Shown: positions 24,173-33,078 of the stretch, in pieces
Position numbering within the stretch: position 1 is the first letter of the stretch
Layout of the letters: every line of letters begins with the position of its first letter
Assembly (NCBI RefSeq): GCF_900111365.1
Contig: NZ_FOGZ01000011.1
Location: forward strand, 1-64,000
DNA length: 64,000 bases
Source of the DNA: Propionibacterium cyclohexanicum
Lineage (GTDB): Bacteria > Actinomycetota > Actinomycetes > Propionibacteriales > Propionibacteriaceae
Direction of reading: 5' to 3'
The notes under the pieces: model-generated
The model's input: only the letters and a program-made list of their open reading frames with translations
Databases searched by the model: none
What the model was told of the DNA's origin: nothing
Program-made: the position numbers and the translations under genes

Positions 24173-24637
24173 ATGAGCAACACAAATGAGCGACCCAGCC
24201 GTCGCCTTGCCCTGCTCGGGGATCGTCCTGGCTCGTACGCCATTGCGCGTCACGTCCGGATGAGTGCCCAGAAGGTTCGCCGCGTCGCGGACACGGTGCG
24301 CGGGATGAACGCCAACCAGGCAATCGCGACCCTGCGGTTTGCACCCCAAGCGGCCAGCGAGCCCGTTCGCAAGGTCGTCGAGAGCGCGGTGGCGAACGCG
24401 GAGAATGCCGAGAACCTGCGTGCCGACGATCTGTACGTCAGCCAGATCTTCGTGGACGAGGGTGTGACCATGCGTCGTATCCGTCCTCGGGCGAAGGGCT
24501 CGGCCAGCCGTATCCTCAAGCGTTCCAGCCACATCACAGCTGTGGTGGAGCCCCGCCCGGCCAAACCGGCACCGAGCAAGACCGCCAAGGTCGCGGCGGA
24601 CACCGCGACCGACACTGAGACCCAGAAGGAGGCCTGA
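24173..24637 (+). CDS. rplV: 50S ribosomal protein L22
   Basis: 154 aa from ATG 24173, 9 nt after AGAAGGA. An in-frame ATG at 24164 directly abuts that ribosome-binding site and is less likely. Core motifs [16 protein letters not shown] and [14 protein letters not shown] (tunnel-loop) are present; the last 35 residues are an Ala/Thr/Lys-rich extension. Confidence 0.95.
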   Translation: MSNTNERPSRRLALLGDRPGSYAIARHVRMSAQKVRRVADTVRGMNANQAIATLRFAPQAASEPVRKVVESAVANAENAENLRADDLYVSQIFVDEGVTMRRIRPRAKGSASRILKRSSHITAVVEPRPAKPAPSKTAKVAADTATDTETQKEA

Positions 24638-24639
24638 GC

Positions 24640-25473
24640 GTGGGACAGAAGATCAACCCGAACGGCTTCCGCCTGGGTGTCACCACCGATCACAAGTCAC
24701 GCTGGTATGCCGAGAAGCAGTATGCCGAGCTCGTGAACGAGGACGACAAGATCCGCACCTGGCTCACCAAGAACCTTGAGCGCGCCGGCATCAGCTCGGT
24801 GGAGATCGAGCGTCGCAGTGAGCGTTTGACCATTTTCCTCTACGCCGCTCGTCCGGGCATCGTCATCGGCCGCAACGGTGCCGAGGCGGAGCGGGTGCGC
24901 ACCGAGCTGGAGAAGCTCAGCGGAAAGCAGATCCAGCTGAACATCCTCGAGGTCAAGGAGCCCGAGACCGACGCGCAGCTGGTGGCCCAGGGCATTGCCG
25001 AGCAGCTCGGTGCGCGCGTTGCCTTCCGGCGCGCCATGCGCAAGGCTCAGCAGACCGCCATCCGCTCCGGGGCCCAGGGAATTCGCATCAAGTGCTCGGG
25101 TCGTCTGGGTGGCGCCGAGATGAGCCGTTCCGAGGGCTATCGCGAGGGTCGGGTTCCGCTGCACACGCTGCGTGCGGACATTGACTACGGCTTCTACGAG
25201 GCCCGCACCACCTTCGGCCGGATCGGCGTGAAGGTGTGGATCTACAAGGGCGATGTCACCGGAACCCGCGCTGAACGCGCTGCCCAGAAGGCAGCTCGCC
25301 AGGCGGCTCCTGGCCGTCAGCGTCCGAACCGTCGTCCTGGCCGCGCCGAGCGCAGCGATCGTGGTGAGCGCGGCGGTCGTCGCCGTGCTGACGCCGCAAG
25401 GGAGCAGGCACCTCGCGCAGCCGCCCCCGCAGCCGCTGCGGAGACGCCAGCCACTGAGAACACAGGAGCCTGA
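24640..25473 (+). CDS. rpsC: 30S ribosomal protein S3
   Basis: 277 aa from GTG 24640. Starts [19 protein letters not shown]; the KH motif [12 protein letters not shown] is present. The core ends near WIYKGDV (about residue 206) and is followed by roughly 70 residues rich in Arg, Gly and Ala, a basic tail also seen in other actinobacteria. Two bases separate it from rplV. Confidence 0.97.
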   Translation: MGQKINPNGFRLGVTTDHKSRWYAEKQYAELVNEDDKIRTWLTKNLERAGISSVEIERRSERLTIFLYAARPGIVIGRNGAEAERVRTELEKLSGKQIQLNILEVKEPETDAQLVAQGIAEQLGARVAFRRAMRKAQQTAIRSGAQGIRIKCSGRLGGAEMSRSEGYREGRVPLHTLRADIDYGFYEARTTFGRIGVKVWIYKGDVTGTRAERAAQKAARQAAPGRQRPNRRPGRAERSDRGERGGRRRADAAREQAPRAAAPAAAAETPATENTGA

Positions 25474-25477
25474 AATC

Positions 25478-25897
25478 ATGCTGATTCCTCGCCGTGTGAA
25501 ATACCGCAAGCAGCACCATCCGACTCGTCGCGGCATGGCCAAGGGCGGCACCGAGCTCGCCTTCGGCGAGTACGGAATCCAGGCGCTGCAGCCGGCCTAT
25601 ATGACCAACCGTCAGATCGAGGCCGCCCGTATCGCGATGACCCGCTACATCAAGCGTGGCGGCAAGGTGTGGATCAACGTCTACCCCGACCGTCCGCTGA
25701 CCAAGCACCCGGCCGAGTCCCGGATGGGTTCGGGCAAGGGCTCTCCGGAGTTCTGGGTCGTCAACGTCAAGCCAGGCCGGGTGCTCTTCGAGCTGTCCGG
25801 CGTCACCGACGACATCGCTCACGAGGCGTTGCGCCTGGCCATCCACAAGCTGCCCTTCAAGGCACGCATCATCTCGCGCGAATCAGGTGAGAACTGA
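25478..25897 (+). CDS. rplP: 50S ribosomal protein L16
   Basis: 139 aa from ATG 25478, after AGGAG. Canonical [19 protein letters not shown] start. Helps position A-site tRNA. Confidence 0.97.
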   Translation: MLIPRRVKYRKQHHPTRRGMAKGGTELAFGEYGIQALQPAYMTNRQIEAARIAMTRYIKRGGKVWINVYPDRPLTKHPAESRMGSGKGSPEFWVVNVKPGRVLFELSGVTDDIAHEALRLAIHKLPFKARIISRESGEN

Positions 25898-25898
25898 T

Positions 25899-26147
25899 AT
25901 GGCAAAGACCAAGAGTGTCGCCGCGTCCGAACTGCGCGGGCTGCCGCGCACCGAGCTCAATGCCAAGGTCGTCGAGCTGAAGGAAGAGCTGTTTGCGTTG
26001 CGCTTCCAGGCCGCGACCGGCCAGCTCGAGAACAGTGGACGGCTGCGCGAGGTCCGCAAGGACATCGCGCGCATCTACACCGTGCTCCAGGAGCGCAACC
26101 TCGGTATCGTCGACGACCCGGATCGTGAAGGAGAGGTCGAGGCATGA
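25899..26147 (+). CDS. rpmC: 50S ribosomal protein L29
   Basis: 82 aa from ATG 25899 with AGGTGAG upstream. Core segment [20 protein letters not shown] is diagnostic. The stop overlaps the rpsQ ATG (ATGA). Confidence 0.96.
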   Translation: MAKTKSVAASELRGLPRTELNAKVVELKEELFALRFQAATGQLENSGRLREVRKDIARIYTVLQERNLGIVDDPDREGEVEA

Positions 26148-26419
26148 GCCAGACCGAAGAGACCGTCGAGCGCGCGGGCCGCAAGGTCCGCGAGGGCGTT
26201 GTGGCGTCGGCGAAGATGGACAAGACCATCGTCGTCGTCGTCGAGGACCGTGTGAAGCACGCCCTCTACGGCAAGGTCATGACGAAGAATGTGCGGCTCA
26301 AGGCCCACGACGAGAACAACGAGGCCGGCGAGGGCGACCGGGTACGCATCATGGAGACGCGTCCGCTGTCCGCCACGAAGCGCTGGCGTCTCGTGCAGGT
26401 CGTGGAGAAGGCCAAGTAG
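26144..26419 (+). CDS. rpsQ: 30S ribosomal protein S17
   Basis: 91 aa, with [19 protein letters not shown] and the end segment [16 protein letters not shown]. Last gene before a 129-bp spacer holding two complementary hairpins, which separates the S10 block from the spc block. Confidence 0.97.
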   Translation: MSQTEETVERAGRKVREGVVASAKMDKTIVVVVEDRVKHALYGKVMTKNVRLKAHDENNEAGEGDRVRIMETRPLSATKRWRLVQVVEKAK

Positions 26420-26462
26420 CAAGGACTTCTCGGCGTCATCCGCGTTGGTGGGGCCGAGTCAC

Positions 26463-26524
26463 CCCCTGGCAAAATCCAGGGGTCAACAACGAGTCTGGCA
26501 AGGCCCTGGGGGGTGACCCCAGGG
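26463..26524 (+). promoter_or_regulatory. Paired complementary hairpins between rpsQ and rplN
   Basis: Hairpin 1: CCCCTGG (26463-26469), loop CAAAAT, CCAGGGG (26476-26482). Hairpin 2: CCCTGGGG (26504-26511), loop GGTGA, CCCCAGGG (26517-26524). Arms of hairpin 1 can also pair with arms of hairpin 2 through the shared CCCTGG/CCAGGG words, so two exclusive folds exist. It ends 24 nt before the rplN start. Confidence 0.7.
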
Positions 26525-26548
26525 AACCGGTCGGGCAGAGGAGAAGAA

Positions 26549-26920
26549 ATGATCCAGCAGGAGACGCGGCTCAAGGTCGCCGACAACACTGGTGCCAAGG
26601 AACTCTTGTGCATCCGTGTTCTCGGTGGATCGAAGCGTCGCTACGCCGGGCTCGGCGACACCATTGTGTGTGCCGTGAAGGATGCCATCCCCGGTGGCAA
26701 CGTGAAGAAGGGCGAGGTCGTCAAGGCTGTCGTCGTGCGCACCGTGAAGTCGCACCGTCGGGTGGACGGTTCCTACATCAAGTTCGACGAGAATGCCGCT
26801 GTCATCCTGGGCGGCACGAGCGGCGAGCCCCGTGGCACCCGCATCTTCGGGCCGGTGGCCCGCGAGCTGCGCGACAAGCGATTCATGCGCATCATCTCGC
26901 TGGCCCCGGAGGTGATCTGA
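26549..26920 (+). CDS. rplN: 50S ribosomal protein L14
   Basis: 123 aa from ATG 26549 (CAGAGGAGAAG upstream), giving [19 protein letters not shown]. The signature [13 protein letters not shown] is present. First gene of the spc block, one base before rplX. Confidence 0.98.
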   Translation: MIQQETRLKVADNTGAKELLCIRVLGGSKRRYAGLGDTIVCAVKDAIPGGNVKKGEVVKAVVVRTVKSHRRVDGSYIKFDENAAVILGGTSGEPRGTRIFGPVARELRDKRFMRIISLAPEVI

Positions 26921-26921
26921 G

Positions 26922-27296
26922 ATGGCGAAGTTCAAGCTGAAGAAGGGCGATCGGGTGAAGGTGATCGCCGGTAAGGACCGGGGTGCGGTCGGCGAGATCA
27001 TCGCCGTTCACACCGAGACCCAGCGTGTCACCGTCCAGGGTGTCAACATCGTCAAGCACCACAAGCGCGACAACGGCGACCCGAACACGGGACGTCAGGT
27101 CAAGGGCGGGATCATCGCGTCCGAGGCATCGATTCATGTGTCGAATGTCCAGCTCCTCGTCAAGGACGGCGACAAGGAGGTGCTGACCCGGGTGGGCAGC
27201 GAGCGCAAGCAGGTGACCAAGCGTCGTCCCGACGGCTCGGAGTACGAAGGCACCCGCGGCACCCGTATTGCCCGCAAGACCGGGAAGGAGATCTGA
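26922..27296 (+). CDS. rplX: 50S ribosomal protein L24
   Basis: 124 aa with the N-terminal KOW motif [20 protein letters not shown]. Slightly longer than the usual 105 aa through a C-terminal Arg/Lys-rich extension, as in other actinobacteria. The stop overlaps the rplE ATG. Confidence 0.97.
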   Translation: MAKFKLKKGDRVKVIAGKDRGAVGEIIAVHTETQRVTVQGVNIVKHHKRDNGDPNTGRQVKGGIIASEASIHVSNVQLLVKDGDKEVLTRVGSERKQVTKRRPDGSEYEGTRGTRIARKTGKEI

Positions 27297-27949
27297 TGGC
27301 CAGGACCAGGGAACCAGGTCTGAAGGTCGAGGAGGTCGTCGCGGCGTCGGCCGAGCAGACCCCGCGCTTGAAGAAGAAGTACCGCGAGGAGATCGTCAAG
27401 GCCTTGCTCGAGGAGTTCAAGTACGACAATCCGATGAAGATCCCCGGTCTCACGAAGATCGTGGTGAACATGGGTGTCGGTGAGGCAGCTCACGACTCGA
27501 AGGTTCTCGACGGGGCAGTGAAGGATCTCACGGCGATCACCGGTCAGAAGCCTCAGGTCACCGCGGCTCGCAAGTCGATCGCCCAGTTCCATCTGCGCGA
27601 GGGCCAGGCCATCGGCTGCCATGTCACGCTTCGTGGCGACCGGATGTGGGAGTTCGCCGATCGGTTGCTCAGCCTTGCGCTGCCCCGAATCCGTGACTTC
27701 CGGGGCCTCAACGGCAATCAGTTCGACGGTCATGGGAACTACACCTTTGGCCTGACCGAGCAGGTCATGTTCCTCGAGATCGATCCGGACAAGATCGACC
27801 GGACGCGCGGTATGGACATCACCTTTGTCACGAGCGCGTCCACCGATGCGGAGGGCAAGGCGCTGCTGAAGCACCTCGGCTTCCCCTTCAAGACAGTCGA
27901 CGATGCGAAGACCGGCAAGAAGCGCGTCTTCCAGGGCAAGCGGAAGTAA
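27296..27949 (+). CDS. rplE: 50S ribosomal protein L5
   Basis: 217 aa; binds 5S rRNA. An N-terminal extension of about 25 residues precedes the conserved core ([17 protein letters not shown], then [13 protein letters not shown]). The motif [17 protein letters not shown] is diagnostic. ATG overlaps the rplX stop. Confidence 0.97.
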   Translation: MARTREPGLKVEEVVAASAEQTPRLKKKYREEIVKALLEEFKYDNPMKIPGLTKIVVNMGVGEAAHDSKVLDGAVKDLTAITGQKPQVTAARKSIAQFHLREGQAIGCHVTLRGDRMWEFADRLLSLALPRIRDFRGLNGNQFDGHGNYTFGLTEQVMFLEIDPDKIDRTRGMDITFVTSASTDAEGKALLKHLGFPFKTVDDAKTGKKRVFQGKRK

Positions 27950-27958
27950 GGATCACAG

Positions 27959-28144
27959 ATGGCAAAGACCGCGTTGAAGGTCAAGCAGGCCCGTGGGTCG
28001 AAGTTCGCCGTGCGCAACTACACCCGGTGCCAGCGCTGTGGACGTTCCAAGTCGGTGTACAAGAAGTTTGGGCTGTGCAGGATCTGCCTGCGCGAGCTCG
28101 CCCACGCCGGGGCACTGCCCGGCGTGACCAAGTCGTCCTGGTGA
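27959..28144 (+). CDS. rpsN: 30S ribosomal protein S14, zinc-binding type
   Basis: 61-aa type Z S14 with a CxxC-x12-CxxC zinc ribbon at Cys24, Cys27, Cys40 and Cys43. Some actinobacteria also encode a zinc-free copy that is used under zinc limitation; none is in this window. The stop codon lies inside the first copy of a 33-bp tandem repeat. Confidence 0.97.
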   Translation: MAKTALKVKQARGSKFAVRNYTRCQRCGRSKSVYKKFGLCRICLRELAHAGALPGVTKSSW

Positions 28145-28225
28145 GAGCAGCTTGCTGCTCGACCCGTCGATTGGTGAGAGCAGCTTGCTGCTCGATCGGT
28201 TGATTGGTGAGAGCAGCTCTTGCCG
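28140..28225 (+). repeat. 33-bp hairpin repeats after rpsN
   Basis: Two full copies (28140-28172, 28173-28205) and a partial third (28206-28225). Each contains the 16-nt self-complementary word GAGCAGCTTGCTGCTC, a 6-bp stem capped by the special tetraloop G(CUUG)C in RNA. The third copy breaks off inside the hairpin (GAGCAGCTCTTG). The rpsN stop TGA falls in copy 1, so the array begins at the gene end. Confidence 0.9.
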
Positions 28226-28236
28226 AAGACATCTGT

Positions 28237-28264
28237 GGGGTGGGCCGCCCAGGCGGCCCACCCC
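28237..28264 (+). repeat. 13-bp hairpin before rpsH
   Basis: GGGGTGGGCCGCC (28237-28249) and its perfect complement (28252-28264). No T-tract, and rpsH lies 105 bases downstream without an obvious promoter, so it may attenuate rather than end the spc transcript. Confidence 0.7.
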
Positions 28265-28369
28265 GTACCGCCGTGTTCGCGGCCGAGCTGGGGACGCGGC
28301 GATCACAACATCGAACGCAGCAGGTCCGAGTGGAATCGGAAACCGTTGCGAGAAAGAGGCTACGAAGCC

Positions 28370-28777
28370 ATGACAATGACGGACCCGATCGCAGACATGC
28401 TGACTCGTGTGCGTAACGCCAACCAGGCGTTCCACGACGAGGCCAGCATGCCCAGCTCCAAGATCAAGACGCGTATCGCGGCGATCTTGAAGCAGGAGGG
28501 CTATATCGCCGACTACACGGTGAGCGAGCCTAAGGCCGGTGAGGTGAGCAAGACCCTCACCATCACCCTCAAGTACGGCGACGACCGCAAGCGTTCCATC
28601 GCTGGTGTTCGGCGTATCAGCAAGCCCGGTCTGCGCGTCTACGCGAGGTCGAACCAGCTCCCCAAGGTGCTGGGTGGTATGGGCATCGCCATCATCTCGA
28701 CGTCTCAGGGTCTGATGACCGACAAGCAGGCGCACCAGAAGGCCGTAGGCGGCGAAGTGCTCGCCTACGTCTGGTGA
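28370..28777 (+). CDS. rpsH: 30S ribosomal protein S8
   Basis: 135 aa from ATG 28370 (AAAGAGG upstream), start [18 protein letters not shown] as in mycobacteria; ends GGEVLAYVW. In E. coli S8 represses the spc operon by binding mRNA. Preceded by an unusually long 225-bp spacer with repeats. Confidence 0.97.
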   Translation: MTMTDPIADMLTRVRNANQAFHDEASMPSSKIKTRIAAILKQEGYIADYTVSEPKAGEVSKTLTITLKYGDDRKRSIAGVRRISKPGLRVYARSNQLPKVLGGMGIAIISTSQGLMTDKQAHQKAVGGEVLAYVW

Positions 28778-28807
28778 GCACGGCGAGACAGCTAAGGAGA
28801 TTCTGAA

Positions 28808-29350
28808 ATGTCACGAATTGGCAGGCTGCCCATCGCCGTCCCGTCCGGTGTCGAGGTGACCATTGACGGCCAGGACGTCGAGGTGAAGGGGCCCAAGGGC
28901 TCGCTGAGCCGCACCCTTCCCGAGACCATCGTCATCAGCAAGGCCGAATCCGGTGAACTCATCGTCGATCGTCCCGACGACGAGCGGGTGAGTAAGTCGT
29001 TGCACGGCCTCAGTCGCACCCTGGTGGCCAATATGGTCACCGGCGTCACCGAGGGCTTCGAGAAGCAGCTCGAGATCGTCGGCGTCGGCTACCGTGTCGT
29101 CGCCAAGAGCCCGACCCAGCTCGAGTTCGCGCTGGGCTTCTCCCATCCGGTGATCGTCGATGCCCCCGAGGGCATCAGCTTCGATGTGAAGTCGGCGACC
29201 ACGTTCACGGTCAAGGGCATCGACAAGCAGGTTGTCGGTGAGGTTGCCGCGAACATCCGAAAGATTCGCAAGCCCGAACCCTACAAGGGCAAGGGTGTCC
29301 GCTACGCCGGCGAACACGTCCGCCGCAAGGTCGGAAAGGCTGGTAAGTGA
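28808..29350 (+). CDS. rplF: 50S ribosomal protein L6
   Basis: 180 aa, [17 protein letters not shown] start and the C-terminal motif [22 protein letters not shown] precedes the ATG. The stop overlaps the proposed rplR start. Confidence 0.98.
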   Translation: MSRIGRLPIAVPSGVEVTIDGQDVEVKGPKGSLSRTLPETIVISKAESGELIVDRPDDERVSKSLHGLSRTLVANMVTGVTEGFEKQLEIVGVGYRVVAKSPTQLEFALGFSHPVIVDAPEGISFDVKSATTFTVKGIDKQVVGEVAANIRKIRKPEPYKGKGVRYAGEHVRRKVGKAGK

Positions 29351-29736
29351 TCATGGCGATCAACATCAATCACCAGAAGCATCTGTCCGCGCGCAAGGCC
29401 TCGCAGCTGCGTCGCCAGAAGCGCGGGCGCAAGAAGATCTTCGGTTACCCCGAGCGCCCTCGCCTCGTGGTCACGAAGAGTGCACGCCATATGGTCGCTC
29501 AGGTGATCGACGACGTCGCTGGCGCCACGCTGGCTTCGGCTTCGACCATGGAGGCCGATCTTCGGGCTCTCAGCGCCGACAAGACGGCCAAGGCCGAGAA
29601 GGTGGGCGAGCTGGTGGCGCAGCGCGCCAAGGATGCCGGCGTCGAGCAGGTGGTCTTCGACCGCGCAGGACATCAGTACCACGGGCGGGTCGCGGCAGTT
29701 GCCGATGGTGCCCGCAAGGCCGGTCTCGGTCTGTGA
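29347..29736 (+). CDS. rplR: 50S ribosomal protein L18
   Basis: 129 aa from GTG 29347, which overlaps the rplF stop (GTGA) and has GGAAAGG 7 nt upstream. ATG 29353 ([10 protein letters not shown]) is an equally plausible start by homology. Binds 5S rRNA; recognised by [15 protein letters not shown] and the C-terminal [19 protein letters not shown]. Confidence 0.95.
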   Translation: MIMAININHQKHLSARKASQLRRQKRGRKKIFGYPERPRLVVTKSARHMVAQVIDDVAGATLASASTMEADLRALSADKTAKAEKVGELVAQRAKDAGVEQVVFDRAGHQYHGRVAAVADGARKAGLGL

Positions 29737-29759
29737 CGACGGAAAGGTAAGGACAGGCG

Positions 29760-30377
29760 ATGAACACATCCCAGCGCCGCGGAAGCGGACCGGGCAACGA
29801 GCGTCGCGGCCGTGAGGACCGTCGTGGCCGTGACAAGCAGGACGACCGCTCCAGGGATCAGTACCTGGAGCGTGTTGTCACGATCAACCGAGTGGCCAAG
29901 GTCGTTCAGGGCGGACGGCGTTTCAGCTTCACCGCACTCGTGGTGGTCGGCGATGGCAATGGCACCGTGGGTGTCGGCTATGGCAAGGCCAAGGAGGTCC
30001 CGGCGGCCATCGCCAAGGGGGTCGAGGAGGCCAAGAAGCACTTCTTCAAGGTGCCGATGATCCAGCGCACCATCCCGCATCCTGTCCAGGGTGAGAAGGC
30101 GGCTGGCGTCGTCATGCTGCGCCCGGCTTCCCCGGGCACCGGCGTCATCGCCGGCGGCTCGGTGCGTGCGGTGCTCGAGTGCGCAGGTATCCAGGACATC
30201 CTCGCGAAGTCCCTGGGTTCGGCCAATTCGATCAATGTGGTCCATGCCACGGTCGAGGCGCTGCAGTCACTCGAAGATCCCGAGCAGGTGGCGAAGCGCC
30301 GTGGGATGTCGGTCGAGGACGTCACCCCGGCCGCGATCCTGCAGGCTCGTCACGATGCAGAAGTGGCGGCGATCTGA
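29760..30377 (+). CDS. rpsE: 30S ribosomal protein S5
   Basis: 205 aa. An Arg/Asp-rich N-terminal extension of about 35 residues precedes the core ([28 protein letters not shown]). GGTAAGGACAGG before the ATG. The stop overlaps the rpmD ATG by one base. Confidence 0.97.
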   Translation: MNTSQRRGSGPGNERRGREDRRGRDKQDDRSRDQYLERVVTINRVAKVVQGGRRFSFTALVVVGDGNGTVGVGYGKAKEVPAAIAKGVEEAKKHFFKVPMIQRTIPHPVQGEKAAGVVMLRPASPGTGVIAGGSVRAVLECAGIQDILAKSLGSANSINVVHATVEALQSLEDPEQVAKRRGMSVEDVTPAAILQARHDAEVAAI

Positions 30378-30559
30378 TGGCAGAGCTGAAGATCACCCAG
30401 ACGAAGTCCATCGTGAGCGAGAAGCCCGCCGTCCGCGCGACGGTGAAGGCTCTCGGACTCAAGCGAATCGGCGACTCCGTGACCCAGGCCGATCGTCCCG
30501 AGATCCGCGGGATGATCCGGGCGGCCCGTCACCTGGTCGTCGTGGAGGAGGTGAAGTAG
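30377..30559 (+). CDS. rpmD: 50S ribosomal protein L30
   Basis: 60 aa, ATG sharing a base with the rpsE stop (TGATG). Pattern [10 protein letters not shown] then [10 protein letters not shown] and a C-terminal VVVEEVK is typical for L30. Confidence 0.96.
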   Translation: MAELKITQTKSIVSEKPAVRATVKALGLKRIGDSVTQADRPEIRGMIRAARHLVVVEEVK

Positions 30560-30561
30560 AC

Positions 30562-31005
30562 ATGCCTATCAAGGTCCATCACCTGCGTCCCGCACCCGGG
30601 GCCAAGCAGGATCGGCGTCGTGTCGGTCGAGGCGAGGCCGGCAAGGGCGGCAAGACGGCAGGCCGCGGCACGAAGGGCACCGGCGCACGCAAGAACGTCC
30701 CCCAGAGCTTCGAGGGCGGCTCGATGCCGATGCATATGAGGGTCCCGAAGCTGCGGGGCTTCCAGAATCCGTACAAGGTGAGCTACCAGGTCGTCAACCT
30801 GTCGCTGCTCAACGAGCTGTTCCCAGAGGGGGGCACGGTTGGCGTGGCGGAGCTCGTGGCGGCCGGTGCGGTGCGCAAGGGTCAGCCGGTGAAGGTGCTC
30901 GGCACCGGGGAGCTCACGGTGGCGCTGCAGATCAGCGCCGACGCCGTCTCCGCGTCGGCTCGCGAGAAGATCGAGAAGGCGGGCGGTTCGGTCACCACTG
31001 TGTGA
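30562..31005 (+). CDS. rplO: 50S ribosomal protein L15
   Basis: 147 aa from ATG 30562. N-terminal Gly-rich rRNA-binding arm ([18 protein letters not shown]) is diagnostic. It normally precedes secY directly; here the transcript ends in a 24-bp hairpin and secY lies 8.4 kb away. Confidence 0.97.
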   Translation: MPIKVHHLRPAPGAKQDRRRVGRGEAGKGGKTAGRGTKGTGARKNVPQSFEGGSMPMHMRVPKLRGFQNPYKVSYQVVNLSLLNELFPEGGTVGVAELVAAGAVRKGQPVKVLGTGELTVALQISADAVSASAREKIEKAGGSVTTV

Positions 31006-31023
31006 GCGTGCGCCATCCTCGTG

Positions 31024-31074
31024 AATGTGCCTGTGGGCGGAACCAGCGCAGCTGGTTCCGCCCACAGGCACATT
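31024..31074. terminator. Perfect 24-bp-stem terminator after rplO
   Basis: Arms 31024-31047 and 31051-31074 are exact complements around the loop GCA; the core is GTGGGCGGAACCAGC. It lies between convergent rplO and the FMN reductase gene and can end both transcripts. No T-tract. Confidence 0.85.
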
Positions 31075-31107
31075 GGGGCCGGCAGCCCTGGGGCTCGCCG
31101 CGGAGGC

Positions 31108-31782
31108 TCAGCCTCCAGCGGCGCGTCTGCCCTGGGCGACCCGGCGCAGCATGGATTCGAAGTCGTTGCCCTCGGTGACGCGGGGTTCTTGCGGCGGCGG
31201 TGAGGCGCTGCCCCGAGCAGTCGTGATGGTGCCGGGAACGAGCCGCAGCAGGGAGGCTGCGGCCTGCTGGGCGCGGCGGTCAAGGGAGTCGCCAGCCCAG
31301 TCATCGGTGGCGGCGAAGATGCTGATCGGTGCAACGAGGGCGTGCAGATAGTGGAGCATCGGGAGCATGGCCCTGTCGATGACGAGCGAGTGGCGCGCCG
31401 TCCCCCCGGTGGCTCCGAGCAATACCGGTTTGTCGCGCAGCGTGGCCTCGTCGAGCACTTCGAAGAGCAGGGAGAACAGGGCGGCAGGTTGGCCGTTGTG
31501 GACGGGCGCGACGGCGATGAGGGCGTCGGCCCGATGGATGCGCTGCTGGAGCTGGCGCAGGCCGGCAGGCATGAGGTGACCCAGCTGGGCGCTGAGCAGA
31601 TCTGTGGCGATCTCACGAACTTCGACGATCTCGACTGGTTGTGCTGCAGCCACGGCGGGGAGCTGCCCTCGGACGGCTGCTGCGAGCTTGTCGACAAGCA
31701 TCCGAGTCGCCGAGGGTGTGCCCAGTCCGGCGCTGATGGCAAGGATCTTCACCGGGTCCTCGCCGACGGCTCGCTCAGTCAC
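31108..31782 (-). CDS. NADPH-dependent FMN reductase, partner of the adjacent LLM monooxygenase
   Basis: 224-aa flavodoxin-fold protein. KILAISAGLGTPSATRMLVD is the FMN-phosphate loop, and APVHNGQPAALFSLLFEVLD and KPVLLGATGG follow as in the CE1759-type FMN reductases. It should supply reduced FMN to the LLM enzyme encoded just upstream. GTG 31782 overlaps the end of that gene by 8 bases (GTGACTGA) with GAGAGGGAG upstream; GTG 31752 is an alternative start. It ends 33 bases from the shared terminator with rplO. Confidence 0.85.
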   Translation of the reverse strand: MTERAVGEDPVKILAISAGLGTPSATRMLVDKLAAAVRGQLPAVAAAQPVEIVEVREIATDLLSAQLGHLMPAGLRQLQQRIHRADALIAVAPVHNGQPAALFSLLFEVLDEATLRDKPVLLGATGGTARHSLVIDRAMLPMLHYLHALVAPISIFAATDDWAGDSLDRRAQQAAASLLRLVPGTITTARGSASPPPQEPRVTEGNDFESMLRRVAQGRRAAGG

Positions 31783-32920
31783 GGTGCGGCTCCCTCTCGC
31801 GAGCCGCCAGCAGCGAGGCATGAGTGGGCGCATCGGGGACCTCGGCCGGCCGGTTGTGCGCGAAGCCCTCGCGCATCTGAGGCAGGATCTCGCCAAGGAG
31901 CTCGAGTTGCTCAAGCACGGTCCGCAGAGGCAGACCGGCGTGGTCGATGAGGAACAGCTGGCGCTGATAGGGCCCGAACAGCTGCGCGAAGGACAACGTG
32001 CGTTCCAGCACCTGCTGTGGTGAGCCGACAGTGAGCGGGGTCTGCGCGGTGAACTCCTCCAAGGACGGCCCATGTCCGTAGACCGGGGCATTGTCGAAAT
32101 AGGGGCGGAACTCGCGGATCGCGTCCTGGGAATTGCGGCGCATGAAGAACTGCCCTCCGACCCCGACGATGGCCTGCGCCGCGCTGCCATGGCCGTAGTG
32201 CTCGAAGCGGCGCCGGTAGAGCGCGATCATCTGGGCGGTGTGCTCCAGTGGCCAGAAGATGTTGTTGTGAAAGAAGCCGTTGCCGTAGTAGGCAGCCTGT
32301 TCGGCAATCTCGGGGGAGCGGATGGAACCGTGCCAGACGAACGGGGGAATCCCGTCGAGGGGGCGTGGCACCGAGGTGAAGCCCTGGAGCGGGGTCCGGA
32401 AGCGGCCCTGCCAATCCACCTGTTCCTCGCGCCACAGCCGGTGCAGCAGGGCATAGTTCTCCAACGCCAGCTCGATGCCCTGGCGGATGTCCTTGCCGAA
32501 CCACGGATAGACGGGCCCGGTGTTGCCGCGCCCGAGCATGAGGTCGACGCGCCCGTGCGTCAGGTGCTGGAGCATGGCAAAGTCTTCGGCGATCTTCACA
32601 GGATCGTTGGTGGTGATGAGCGTCGTCGCGGTGGACACGATGAGCCGTTTGGTCTGGGCGGCGATCCAGGCGAGGGTCGTTGTGGGGGAGGAGGAGAAGA
32701 AGGGCGGGTTGTGGTGCTCTCCGATCGCGAAGACGTCGAGGCCGATGTCCTCGGCGTGGCGGGCGATTCGTCCCCAGCCCTCGAGGCGCTCGTGCTCGCT
32801 CGGGGTATGTCCGTTGGTGGGATCTGCCGTGAGGTCCGAGACGGAGAAGATGCCGATCTGCACCTGGACACGCGCCGGCTCCCGGGTCGCGCTGGGCGGG
32901 TCCACGACATCGTTGAACAT
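31775..32920 (-). CDS. LLM-class flavin-dependent monooxygenase (CE1758-like)
   Basis: 381-aa luciferase-like TIM-barrel enzyme. Typical segments: IGIFSVSDL at the first strand, EHERLEGWGRIARHAEDIGLDVFAIGEHHNPPF, LTHGRVDLMLGRGN, and FVWHGSIRSPEIAEQAAYYGNGFFHNNIF. Its substrate is unknown. It is co-translated with a dedicated FMN reductase, so FMN rather than F420 is the likely cofactor. ATG 32920 was chosen because the frame upstream to 32995 has no family-like sequence; no strong ribosome-binding site is visible. Confidence 0.85.
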   Translation of the reverse strand: MFNDVVDPPSATREPARVQVQIGIFSVSDLTADPTNGHTPSEHERLEGWGRIARHAEDIGLDVFAIGEHHNPPFFSSSPTTTLAWIAAQTKRLIVSTATTLITTNDPVKIAEDFAMLQHLTHGRVDLMLGRGNTGPVYPWFGKDIRQGIELALENYALLHRLWREEQVDWQGRFRTPLQGFTSVPRPLDGIPPFVWHGSIRSPEIAEQAAYYGNGFFHNNIFWPLEHTAQMIALYRRRFEHYGHGSAAQAIVGVGGQFFMRRNSQDAIREFRPYFDNAPVYGHGPSLEEFTAQTPLTVGSPQQVLERTLSFAQLFGPYQRQLFLIDHAGLPLRTVLEQLELLGEILPQMREGFAHNRPAEVPDAPTHASLLAAREREPHRD

Positions 32921-32992
32921 GCAACCGTCAACCGGGAATGGCCCACGGCTATTCCGGCCCCGGGCGCCGATGCAGGCATCGCCCCCGAAATG

Positions 32993-33026
32993 CACTGGGG
33001 CCCCGCCATATGGCGGGGCCCCAGTG
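32993..33026 (-). terminator. 34-nt perfect palindrome after the peptide-binding protein gene
   Basis: Two 17-nt arms meet with no loop: CACTGGGGCCCCGCCAT (32993-33009) and its complement (33010-33026). It lies 53 bases beyond the minus-strand stop at 33079 and likely ends the peptide transporter transcript before the LLM gene. A 14-bp near-perfect tandem repeat (AGTGTCAGTGCRGC) adjoins it at 33023-33050. Confidence 0.75.
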
Positions 33027-33078
33027 TCAGTGCGGCAGTGTCAGTGCAGCAGGGGATCACGAACTTCCGGTGTGGGGA

